From: Pontixanthobacter luteolus
GTDB lineage: Bacteria; Pseudomonadota; Alphaproteobacteria; Sphingomonadales; Sphingomonadaceae
Length of the DNA: 64,000 bases
NCBI RefSeq assembly: GCF_009828095.1
Contig: NZ_WTYP01000002.1
Span: 935,001 to 999,000, forward strand
Reading direction: 5' to 3'
A program made the position numbers and the translations under genes. Shown here piece after piece: positions 8,761 through 16,572 of this stretch. Below the pieces are notes generated by a model. The model saw nothing but the letters and a program-made list of their open reading frames with translations, made no database searches and was not told where the DNA came from. Positions within the stretch are counted from its first letter, which is position 1, and each line of letters opens with the position of its first letter.

Positions 8761-10086
8761 TCACAGTCCGAACGGCCAGATTTCCGGTGCGCCGTGCGGC
8801 CGTTCGCTGCCCAGCGGGGTGACCGCGCGGGTTTCTTCAAACCAGATATAGGCATCGAATTGCTCGCCCAGCACGGCCTCGAAGTAATGGCTCAGCAATT
8901 CGGTTTCGGGACGGTAAACCACCCCCACCGCGCGCTCGAGCATGGCCTGTCCCAACGCCTCGGCCAGGTCTCCATCACGGTTGTGCCGCCAGTCGATCAG
9001 GCATCTGTTCAACCCGATCTTGCGGAACGCGGCCTCCCAACTGTCATCTCGTGCCGGACGCAACTGCATGACTTGCATTTCCCCGCCCCAGTCCGATGCC
9101 GCGGCCACTGTTCCGCGATCCGTGCCAAAACCGATGAGAACCGCGTCAGTCCCGTAAGCCGTTCTGACAAGCTCGCCGATATTGAACTCTCCGCGCCAGC
9201 CCATGGCAGTGGCAGCAGCGTTTCCGACATGGGAATTGTGCGCCCATACCACCGCCCGGGCATCGCGGTGATGCGCCATCAACGCTTGCAGGGTTTCGAA
9301 CATGTGCCGGTCGCGGAGATTCCAGCTTTCTTTCGCGCCGCGGTAGATCGAACGGTAATATTGCTCCGCTGCGCGCACGATCCTGGCATTGCGTTCCGCG
9401 TCGAAGAACGCCTCACCATCGTCGGCGATCCAGTCCATCCTGCGGGCAAGCAAATCGCGCAATTGCTGCACCACCGCGTCTTCGCACCGGGCAAATCTGC
9501 TGGTTGCGGTTGTGCGGCCGTATAGCTGCGGATCATCTTGCCACGGGGTCAGGCACCCATACCTCTCACGTGCTTTTTCGGCTTCGGCGGGTGCATGCCG
9601 GTCGAGATAGCGGGTCACCGCATGGATGGATTCGCCCAAGCTGTATATGTCCAGCCCGCGCAGCGATACGCGGCGATCTTCGGGCAGGTCTGCGTTGAAA
9701 CCGCGCAGCCAGTCGATGAACGAGAGCATTTCCTGATTGCGCCACATCCATGTCGGGAACCGGGCAAAGGGCTGGCCAAGCCGCGGCCGCGGACCGGCGT
9801 GGCGGACGTAGTCATCCAGCCTCGCGATGTCGGGCCAATCCCCTTCGACGGCGATGATTGTGAAGCCATGTCTTTCCACGAGCATTTTCGAGATCGCGGC
9901 CCGGGCGGCATAGAATTCGTGTGTGCCGTGCGTTGCCTCGCCCATCAGAACCACGCGGGCATCGCTGAATTGTTCGAACGCGTCAGCGAAATCGGGCGCA
10001 TCGGGCGAGGGCAACGCCCCGGCATGGGGCCGCATTAGAGCGGCAATATCGGAATTTGCGGCAAGGGACGGGCTATGGACCGTCAT
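8761..10086 (-). CDS. Erythromycin esterase family protein
   Basis: This 441-residue protein belongs to the EreA-like/succinoglycan-biosynthesis-related hydrolase family. Visible landmarks are GEATHGTHEFYAAR near residue 50 with the family glutamate and histidine, VEGDWPDIARLDDYVR near residue 80, and VVWAHNSHVGNAAAT near residue 280. True macrolide esterases form a minority of the family; the chromosomal position beside a phosphoribosyltransferase and a hydrolase, with no resistance or mobile genes, argues for a housekeeping or stress role rather than antibiotic resistance. It is the first gene of the minus-strand trio, and a hairpin with a T-run lies 25 bp upstream of its ATG. Confidence 0.88.
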   Translation of the reverse strand: MTVHSPSLAANSDIAALMRPHAGALPSPDAPDFADAFEQFSDARVVLMGEATHGTHEFYAARAAISKMLVERHGFTIIAVEGDWPDIARLDDYVRHAGPRPRLGQPFARFPTWMWRNQEMLSFIDWLRGFNADLPEDRRVSLRGLDIYSLGESIHAVTRYLDRHAPAEAEKARERYGCLTPWQDDPQLYGRTTATSRFARCEDAVVQQLRDLLARRMDWIADDGEAFFDAERNARIVRAAEQYYRSIYRGAKESWNLRDRHMFETLQALMAHHRDARAVVWAHNSHVGNAAATAMGWRGEFNIGELVRTAYGTDAVLIGFGTDRGTVAAASDWGGEMQVMQLRPARDDSWEAAFRKIGLNRCLIDWRHNRDGDLAEALGQAMLERAVGVVYRPETELLSHYFEAVLGEQFDAYIWFEETRAVTPLGSERPHGAPEIWPFGL

Positions 10087-10111
10087 CGTTTTCGGACCTT
10101 TTCCTCATATC

Positions 10112-10133
10112 AAAAAAAGCACGCTTTGTGCTT
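10112..10133 (-). terminator. Terminator-like hairpin in the leader of the erythromycin-esterase operon
   Basis: Read on the minus strand, AAGCAC-AAAGC-GTGCTT forms a perfect 6-bp stem followed by seven T residues, the form of a rho-independent terminator. It ends about 25 bp before the ATG of the downstream gene, so it would stop transcripts coming from the right or act as an attenuator. No gene on the minus strand ends just upstream of it, which makes a leader role possible. Confidence 0.5.
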
Positions 10134-10347
10134 GCATACGAAGAATGAACGCAGGTCCAAACGCGGCCTATACGTAAGTTTCCGGCCCGGTGTGACCAGG
10201 ATTTCTGGTGGTGCAGGCCGGGTTTGGGCGCCGCAGAATGCCAGGCCCGGCGCCTGAAAAGACCAACCGCATGCCTGCCAAACACAGGAAATCGACTGGC
10301 GTTATGCGCTGCGAGGAACCTGCAGGACACCGCAGCGTTTACTGCCC

Positions 10348-10716
10348 ATGACCGCCGCTGATAAAACCCTCGCGCTTGTCGTAGATGACGAAGCGCTGAT
10401 TGCTTACGACCTGAGCACCACGGTGGAGTCGCTTGGTTACGATGTAATGGGTCCGGCACTTTCGCTGGACGAGGCAATGTCGCTGGTTGATGAGCAGACA
10501 CCGGACGTCGCGCTGCTCGATATCAATATCGCCGGTGATCTTGTGTGGCCATTGGCCCGGCGTCTGATAACGACCGACTGCCAGATCGTGTTTATCAGTG
10601 CGAAGAACTGCCACGCCGAGCTTGCCGGCGAATTCTCCGGCGCGCAATTTATCGACAAGCCAGCATCGCAGACCGAAATCTGCGAGGCGCTCAGCACTGT
10701 CAAAATCGCGGGCTAG
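10348..10716 (+). CDS. Single-domain response regulator
   Basis: This 122-residue protein is only a CheY-like receiver: acidic pair in VVDDEALIAYDL (Asp13/Asp14), phospho-acceptor Asp58 in ALLDINIAG, threonine/serine position in VFISAKN and conserved lysine in FIDKPAS near residue 106. It has no output domain, so it most likely passes phosphate on or competes for it. It converges with the large HWE kinase gene and their 3' ends overlap by 4 bp. HWE kinases commonly pair with this short receiver type, so the neighbour is its probable partner (inference). Confidence 0.9.
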   Translation: MTAADKTLALVVDDEALIAYDLSTTVESLGYDVMGPALSLDEAMSLVDEQTPDVALLDINIAGDLVWPLARRLITTDCQIVFISAKNCHAELAGEFSGAQFIDKPASQTEICEALSTVKIAG

Positions 10717-13700
10717 GCCCCTTCCGGCAAAAGATCGAAGGTCAGCGTTCGGATATAGCCGTTATCGCTGCGATGGCCTTCTATCGTGCCTTTCAGCTGT
10801 CTGACGGTAGCTTCGATCAAGCGCGTTCCGAACCCGCTTGAGATGTCGGTTTCGGAACGGAAACCGCTTTCTTCCCATTTGAGAAGAACTCTCTGGCCTT
10901 CGACCTTCCAGTCGACATGCAGCTTCCCGTCCGGGATCGACAGCGCTCCGTATTTGGACGCATTGGTGGCCCATTCATGGAATATCAACGCAAGAGGGGT
11001 CAGTTGGGAGGTCTTCACCTCGATTGCGCCGCCTGACGTCTTGAAGTCCTGAGAACTCAAGGTCGGCGAAACCACCGTTTCGATCAGTACCTCCAGCGAA
11101 ATCTGCTCGGCTTTGCTCGACCGGTTGGTCAGGGCGTGTGACTGCCCCAGTGCATAGATGCGCTTGCGCAGATCATTCGCGAATTCTCCCACCTCGTCAG
11201 CTTCTGCCGAAGTGATTGAAATCATCGCCGAAATGACCGCGAACAGGTTTTTCACCCGGTGGTTCATTTCGCTGATCATCATTTCGCGCTGTTCAAGGAT
11301 CTCGCGTTCCGAAGTGATGTCGTAGGTCACACCGATGAACTTCTTCATATCGGTCAGGCTGAGACGCCGGCCCAACCCGTGCAGCCAGCGGTATGAACCG
11401 TCGGCGAGCGGCACGCGAAACACCTCATCGAAATCCTCATCGCCGTCCATTGCCTTGCGCAGCGAAGAGTTGATGCGATCCCGGTCGGCTGACGGAAGCT
11501 TGGCCAGAATGGGTTCCATCGTGGCGCCTTCGTCATCTTCGTTCAGACCGAGCAGGCTGCGTTCCGTGGCGTCGAGTACTGTCCTGTCGGTCGAAGGTTC
11601 GTATTCCCAGATACCGATCCCGGCGACTTCGAGAGCCAGCCTTAACCGTTCGCGTTCCTGCTGCAGATCGCTTTCCAGGGCGAGAGCCTTGGTTACATCG
11701 GTGAAGACCAGAGTTGCGCCTTCGATCGAGCCGTCGAGATTCTGGTATGGCACCACCCGGCCGATGAATTGGCGGCCATCTGCCGAAACCTGTGACCGAT
11801 ACTCGCTCACACGACCCTGCTCGGCAGCCTTGCTGGCGAGGCTCACATATTGCTGATCATCCAGCTGGGTTTCGATCGACGACAGCGGACGGTCGATGTC
11901 GGCACTGGAAATCGCGAAGATGCTGCCCGCTGCTTCTGTAAAGCTGCGGATCTTGAGGTCTGCATCGACCACCATCACGACCATATCGGTAGAATCGAAG
12001 AAGTTTTTCAGGTCGGCATGGGCCACCGTAACCTGGTCGACCTTGTTCTTCAGCTCGTCATTGACGGTTGTGAGCTCTTCGTTTGTCGATTGAAGCTCCT
12101 CGTTCATCGACATCATTTCTTCGTTGCTGCTCTTGAGCTCCTCATTGGTTGTCTCAAGCTCTTCAACCGTCGACCGAAGCCTGTGCCGGGTCGATTGCAA
12201 TTCTTCCTCCAGGAAGCGCAGTTGCCCGTCTTCAACCTCGAAATCCTCGCCGAAATCCTCGCCGAATGGTTCAACACTGCCAGTGTCGCGAAGGACTAGC
12301 AGGTAGGCAACCTCGTTCACAGGTTCGCAGACTACTGTCGTCGGCAGGCGGCCGAACTCAGTCGCGATTTCGACATCCCGCTTGATGACCCGCCGATTGG
12401 TGCCGCGCACCTCGCGCAGCATTGGGCCAACCAGTTCGCGCAGTCCGGGCCGCGCCAGCGAAGGTACGTGGATGTTGCGTTCAAGGCGGTCAGGAAAGTT
12501 CAGAAATTTGCCTGCACTGCCCCAGCGCTCCAGCAGGATGCCTTCTTCGTCTAGCAGTAGCGACACAGGCGCATATTTGTCTGCGATGCGTTTGAGCGCG
12601 GCGATTTCGGTCGGATTGCTCCGTGGAACGCTTTGCGAGGTTTCCGTTTGAACCCGTTTGGTGAACGTGGCGGGCCGTGATCTGCTGGCCTGCATCGTAT
12701 AACGGCTCTTCACGTCTTTCCTTTTGAACAGCCGGGCAGACTGATCGACTATTTCATACAGATCGTCGAAGCGTCCGATCGCCTCGGACGAGCCGAGAAA
12801 CAGGTAGCCATCGTTGCGCAGAGAGAAGTGGAACAGCGGCAGGACCTGCTGCTGAAGGGCATCATCGAAATAGATCAGCAGGTTGCGGCACGACACCAGA
12901 TCAATGTTGGAAAATGGCGGGTCGCGTACGAGGTTGTGGAGACTGAAGCGGACCATGTCCCTGATCTTGGGCGCGATGGTGAAGGAATCGCTGGAACAGA
13001 TGGTGTAGGCGGAACGGTATTCCTGGGGAATGTCGTCCAGCGCCGACAGCGGATAGGTACCCGACCTTGCGATGCTGAGCATCTTTTCATCAATGTCGGT
13101 CGCGAAGATCTGGATATAGGGAAATACATCGAGCCGTTTGGATGCCGCGGCAAACATCATCGCAATGGTGTAAGCTTCCTCGCCACTGGAACAGCCGGCG
13201 ATCCAGATCCTCAGCTCACTGGCATTTCTGGAGTTTTCGACCATCGGCTCGATCACATCGCGCCTCAGGGTTTCGAACTCCTGCGTGTCGCGGAAAAACT
13301 TGGTCACATTGATCAGCAGGTCGCGGAACAGCGCGCCGCATTCCTCGTGATCGGCCCGAACCCGCTTGACGTATTCGCGCGCATCCTCGGTCCCGAGTAC
13401 CTGCATCCGGCGGGCGATGCGCCGCACCAGTGTCGCGCGTTTGTAGCCGGAGAAATCATGACCGACCTCTTCGCGCAGGATTTCGCAAAGCTCGTCGATA
13501 TTGTCGATCACTTCGGATGCTTCGTCTTCCAGACCGCGGCCATCGGGATTGCGGTCGAAGAACTTGCGCAGGGAATCGATGATTTCAGATGGTTGGCATT
13601 CAATGTCGACCAAGCCGGTGCCGATCGCAGAGACGGGCATACCATCATACCGTGCGGTGTCGGGCTGCTGTGCAATACACAGGCCGCCATGTTCCTTGAT

Positions 13701-14126
13701 GGCGCGCAGCCCGCGGCTGCCATCGGCGCCGGTCCCTGAAAGGATTACGCAGGCGGCCAGTCGCTGGCGGTCTTCGGCCAGGCTTTCGAAGAAATCATCG
13801 ATTGGCCGGCGCATTCCGCGGGGGTCGGTAAATTCGGTCAGCTGAAGCACGTTGTCATGCACCGCCAGCCCGTGGCCCGGAGGGATGACATAAACATGGT
13901 CCATTTCCAGCGGTTCGCCGCCTTCGGCCTGCTTGACCGTCATCAAGGTATAACGCTCGATCAATTGGGCCATCAGCGATTCGTGCGTAGGATCGAGGTG
14001 CTGGACCACGACAAATGCCATGCCGGTCGGGTCAGTGAAGCCCTGAAACATTTCGCGCAACGCCTCGAGGCCGCCCGCCGATGCGCCTACCCCCACGACA
14101 GGCACCGGTTCTTCCATTTCGCTCAC
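10713..14126 (-). CDS. CheB-CheR-PAS-HWE hybrid sensor histidine kinase
   Basis: This 1137-residue protein combines, in order, a CheB methylesterase domain (residues 1-190, GASAGG with nucleophile Ser16, LSGTGADGSRG near 130), a CheR methyltransferase (about 205-480, WIAGCSSGEEAYTIAM, NLLIYFDDALQQ), a PAS-like segment (500-620), a heptad coiled coil rich in NEEL repeats (about 630-705), two more PAS/PAC units (705-940) and an HWE kinase domain with phospho-acceptor His near 955 (MNHRVKNLFAVI) and the FHEWATNASKYGAL signature near 1049. CheB has no receiver of its own. No chemoreceptor genes are in the window, so the methylation domains may serve signalling rather than swimming. The gene lies 22 bp downstream of a LOV gene in the same direction. 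Confidence 0.93.
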   Translation of the reverse strand: MSEMEEPVPVVGVGASAGGLEALREMFQGFTDPTGMAFVVVQHLDPTHESLMAQLIERYTLMTVKQAEGGEPLEMDHVYVIPPGHGLAVHDNVLQLTEFTDPRGMRRPIDDFFESLAEDRQRLAACVILSGTGADGSRGLRAIKEHGGLCIAQQPDTARYDGMPVSAIGTGLVDIECQPSEIIDSLRKFFDRNPDGRGLEDEASEVIDNIDELCEILREEVGHDFSGYKRATLVRRIARRMQVLGTEDAREYVKRVRADHEECGALFRDLLINVTKFFRDTQEFETLRRDVIEPMVENSRNASELRIWIAGCSSGEEAYTIAMMFAAASKRLDVFPYIQIFATDIDEKMLSIARSGTYPLSALDDIPQEYRSAYTICSSDSFTIAPKIRDMVRFSLHNLVRDPPFSNIDLVSCRNLLIYFDDALQQQVLPLFHFSLRNDGYLFLGSSEAIGRFDDLYEIVDQSARLFKRKDVKSRYTMQASRSRPATFTKRVQTETSQSVPRSNPTEIAALKRIADKYAPVSLLLDEEGILLERWGSAGKFLNFPDRLERNIHVPSLARPGLRELVGPMLREVRGTNRRVIKRDVEIATEFGRLPTTVVCEPVNEVAYLLVLRDTGSVEPFGEDFGEDFEVEDGQLRFLEEELQSTRHRLRSTVEELETTNEELKSSNEEMMSMNEELQSTNEELTTVNDELKNKVDQVTVAHADLKNFFDSTDMVVMVVDADLKIRSFTEAAGSIFAISSADIDRPLSSIETQLDDQQYVSLASKAAEQGRVSEYRSQVSADGRQFIGRVVPYQNLDGSIEGATLVFTDVTKALALESDLQQERERLRLALEVAGIGIWEYEPSTDRTVLDATERSLLGLNEDDEGATMEPILAKLPSADRDRINSSLRKAMDGDEDFDEVFRVPLADGSYRWLHGLGRRLSLTDMKKFIGVTYDITSEREILEQREMMISEMNHRVKNLFAVISAMISITSAEADEVGEFANDLRKRIYALGQSHALTNRSSKAEQISLEVLIETVVSPTLSSQDFKTSGGAIEVKTSQLTPLALIFHEWATNASKYGALSIPDGKLHVDWKVEGQRVLLKWEESGFRSETDISSGFGTRLIEATVRQLKGTIEGHRSDNGYIRTLTFDLLPEGA

Positions 14127-14148
14127 TTCTGCTTCCCTTGCCGCAGGA

Positions 14149-14694
14149 TCAATCGTCCAGCTTGGCCTGCGCGATCAACGCATGACTGGAAGCGAGGGTA
14201 TCATAATTGCCGAGCATAACCAGTCCCATCTCTCCGCCAATCTGGCCTAACTTGCGCAAATCGCTGCTCAAAGCTTCCCGGTAATACCGGTCCGCGTCGG
14301 GTTCAAAGCGTCCGGCGTCGAATTGTGAGCCAAGAAAATAACGAACTGCACCGTTCTCCCGCAGCTTGGTAATGTAGACAAGGTTCAGGAAAGCGGTGCC
14401 GTCCTTTCGTTCATTTGCCAAGGCGAAACGGCCGTCATTCTTGCCTGGATCGGTCAGAAGATCCCGCAGGCGTTTGCGCACCGGGCCGCCGCCGCCCGCT
14501 GGTTGCAGGAACCGGCAGTTGCGCCCGAGCACTTCATCCGGCTCATAACCGCACAAATCGTAGAAAGGCTGATTGGCGGCAATGATCGGTAAATCATCGA
14601 CCGCCGCGTCAGCAATTGTCAGCGCGATTTTCGAACTCTCCAGAAGGTCGAGGATTCCGGAGGGCAGGTCATGGGCTGGGAGGCTATCAGTCAT
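14149..14694 (-). CDS. Short LOV-domain (PAS) photoreceptor
   Basis: This 181-residue protein is one LOV domain with short flanks. GRNCRFLQ at residues 57-64 carries the flavin-adduct Cys60, and the following arginine, leucine and glutamine fit the flavin-binding LOV signature. N-terminal and C-terminal helices (residues 1-20 and 140-181) probably mediate dimerisation, as in short LOV proteins. It should sense blue light. It has no output domain and is read in the same direction as the CheB-CheR-HWE kinase 22 bp downstream, so it is likely to deliver the light signal to that kinase; this link is inference. Confidence 0.9.
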   Translation of the reverse strand: MTDSLPAHDLPSGILDLLESSKIALTIADAAVDDLPIIAANQPFYDLCGYEPDEVLGRNCRFLQPAGGGGPVRKRLRDLLTDPGKNDGRFALANERKDGTAFLNLVYITKLRENGAVRYFLGSQFDAGRFEPDADRYYREALSSDLRKLGQIGGEMGLVMLGNYDTLASSHALIAQAKLDD

Positions 14695-15019
14695 GCAGAT
14701 GGCCTACACGCGGCGGTCAGCTTGGGAAAGACGGGTAGAGCACAGGACATGCGTAATGCGTGTCTTGAAGCGGAGAATGCGGATGACCGATGTGCAGGCA
14801 ATACAGGCGAAAAATTGCAGTTAACCGGATTTCACGGCTTATTTTAATCACGATAATCGCAAAAATATGCGCTGCTTCACCGCCTGAATTGCACTGAAAT
14901 TCCTCGGTTTTCAGGTCTAGCAGCGAACATGTGCACCAAGCCTTAACCTTAACCGGTAGGCTGATTTCAATCATGCCTGTCTAGCCAGAGTGGATGTTCC
15001 GCCAAAGTGAGAATGTCTG
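14695..15019. promoter_or_regulatory. Divergent intergenic region with three TTAACC half-sites
   Basis: This 325-bp gap separates the LOV gene (minus) from a small pilin-like gene (plus) and must hold promoters for both. It has TTAACCGG at 14821 and a tandem TTAACC-TTAACC at 14943-14954. TTAACC matches the CtrA half-site described in alphaproteobacteria, but no full TTAA-N7-TTAA arrangement is present. I see no RNA gene or terminator and no convincing small ORF. Confidence 0.4.
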
Positions 15020-15424
15020 ATGTATAGCAAACTCGTATCCCTTGGGGCGGCCGCCTGCGTTCTGGCTTCGCCTGCCGCCGCTGCCACCTATGGTGTCAAA
15101 CTTCAGGGCTTCGTGCCCGTAACGTGCAATGTCTCGACCCAGAATGCGGTCGTGAACGTGAACGCCGACATGGTCGAGATCGGCCAGGTTCGCGAATTCT
15201 GCAACAATGCCGCAGGTTATACCGTCCACCTCGACTACAATCAGTCGATGACCGGCGCAAAGCTGTTGGTCAGCGGACGCGAGATCGACCTTACCGACGC
15301 CGGGACGGTTGCATTTGCGACTGAAGCCAACGCAGCGATCAAGACGCGCGACCTGTCGCTCGATCTGGCAGGCGTAGAAAATCTCGATAATCTGCAGATT
15401 TCTTTCCGGATCAGCCCCCGCTAA
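15020..15424 (+). CDS. Detached spore-coat-U/Csu-like pilin-type secreted protein
   Basis: This 134-residue protein begins with a Sec signal peptide (cleavage probably after ASPAAAA near residue 22). The mature part has a cysteine pair, in VTCNVS and in REFCNNAAGYTVHLDY, at the spacing seen in the Csu-type pilin genes nearby, and ends in beta-rich sequence. It is shorter than those pilins and lacks their clear C-terminal AG-Y donor-strand-like motif, so it may be a minor subunit, a terminator subunit or a relict. It is transcribed towards the pilus operon, and the two share a bidirectional terminator. Confidence 0.75.
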   Translation: MYSKLVSLGAAACVLASPAAAATYGVKLQGFVPVTCNVSTQNAVVNVNADMVEIGQVREFCNNAAGYTVHLDYNQSMTGAKLLVSGREIDLTDAGTVAFATEANAAIKTRDLSLDLAGVENLDNLQISFRISPR

Positions 15425-15463
15425 GTTTCGCGGGAAATCAATCGCGCAATCCTTTGCGCAATC

Positions 15464-15502
15464 AAAAAGCGGCGGGAGCCTGAGTGCTGCCCGCCGCTTT
15501 TT
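15464..15502. terminator. Bidirectional rho-independent terminator
   Basis: AAAAAGCGGCGGG and CCCGCCGCTTTTT form a perfect 13-bp stem around a 13-base loop, with A-run and T-run on the two sides so that it works in both directions. It lies between the convergent small pilin-like gene and the end of the Csu-type pilus operon. Confidence 0.9.
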
Positions 15503-15521
15503 GCTGTCTGCCCGAATTTGC

Positions 15522-16571
15522 CTAAAGGGCGGGGCAGTTCAATCCGCCCGGCGTGCCGCCTGCAAGCGGGGCCAGCGTGATGCTGATTATATCCTGATAA
15601 TCCGGGCTCGGCGCCTTTGTGCTCCCGCCCTCAGCCAGTTCAGCCGATAGCGGCAATTGCCTGACTGCCAAGCCCGCACGCTGGCATACCACCGTGGTGA
15701 AAGCCGGGCTGGCGTTATCGACGGTTTGACCAGCGAAAGTTGCCGAATAATTCAGCCTTTGCGACGGATCGCCCAGATTGCCGCCGGGGAAGGTCATCCG
15801 GTATCCGTTCTGCGACACCATATCGACGGTATAGGGGCCGGAACTGCGCACGTTGACCCAGCCTGACTTGGTGTAGTTCAGCTGGTCGGCGGCGATATCG
15901 GTATCGGTTTTGTCGCCAATCTCGCCAAAATCAAGCACGTGGCCGGAATAGCTGGCCTGCAAACCGCTCAGCACCTTGATCGGGAAGCTGACAGCGTTGG
16001 GGATTGTGCCGGCGTCTTCGAATGGCGGTCCGCCGCCGGTTCCCTTGCAGCCAAAATTCACATCGAAATCGAGCGTTTGCGAAGCTTCGATGTCCAGATT
16101 TGCCGGCAGTGTAACGTCGAAATCGACGGTCACGAAGTCAGATGCCGTATTGTTGCCGGTAAACTCGACAATCGTATATCCCGGCGGCGTATTGGTCGAC
16201 AGATCGATCAGAGGACCCGGCGAACCGAAATTGTAGAAGATGTTCTGGTTGGTGCCGTAAATATTGACTGAACCGGCAGCTGAAACCGGCACGATGGTGG
16301 AATTGTCCGTCTCTGATCCCTGTCCGGTCAGGTAAAAGCCGACATGCGACGTTTTCGCGCCGCCGCCGGGATTGATCCGCTGCATGGTCAGTGTGATGCG
16401 CGTCGTCGGCAGTCCGACCGGGCTGAACGGATCATAGATTGCAGCCTGTGCGGTGGCACTGCCGGTGATGCCGCAAGTGACCGACTGAGCCGCTGCGGGT
16501 GTGGGCGCTGCGAGCCAAGCCAGAGCGGGCAAGGCGGACAGCGCGACTTTTCGAGTGATTGATCCGAACAT
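15522..16571 (-). CDS. CsuE-like two-domain pilin / putative tip adhesin
   Basis: This 349-residue secreted protein has a signal peptide (residues 1-29, ending PTPAAAAQS) and two pilin-like beta domains. The second domain, from about residue 190 (HVLDFGEIGD), has the spore coat U-like pattern with a late cysteine (VVCQRAGL). In the Acinetobacter csu operon the last gene after the usher encodes the tip adhesin CsuE with the same two-domain plan and position, so the same job is inferred. The start at ATG 16571 is preceded by GGAAGG; the longer frame upstream overlaps the usher. It starts 1 bp after the usher stop, and a strong terminator follows it. Confidence 0.82.
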   Translation of the reverse strand: MFGSITRKVALSALPALAWLAAPTPAAAQSVTCGITGSATAQAAIYDPFSPVGLPTTRITLTMQRINPGGGAKTSHVGFYLTGQGSETDNSTIVPVSAAGSVNIYGTNQNIFYNFGSPGPLIDLSTNTPPGYTIVEFTGNNTASDFVTVDFDVTLPANLDIEASQTLDFDVNFGCKGTGGGPPFEDAGTIPNAVSFPIKVLSGLQASYSGHVLDFGEIGDKTDTDIAADQLNYTKSGWVNVRSSGPYTVDMVSQNGYRMTFPGGNLGDPSQRLNYSATFAGQTVDNASPAFTTVVCQRAGLAVRQLPLSAELAEGGSTKAPSPDYQDIISITLAPLAGGTPGGLNCPAL

Positions 16572-16572
16572 C

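Noticed and set aside
8754-8855. Upstream extension of the alpha/beta hydrolase frame
   Set aside because: It lies inside the erythromycin-esterase gene and encodes a basic low-complexity stretch; the GTG at 8753 has a ribosome-binding site.
8761-10086. Macrolide-resistance interpretation of the erythromycin-esterase family gene
   Set aside because: The context is a chromosomal stress-type operon without mobile or resistance genes, and most family members are not known to act on macrolides.
12828-13739. 303-residue plus-strand frame inside the CheB-CheR-HWE kinase gene
   Set aside because: The opposite strand encodes conserved CheR and CheB motifs along the whole stretch; the frame has no recognised motif.
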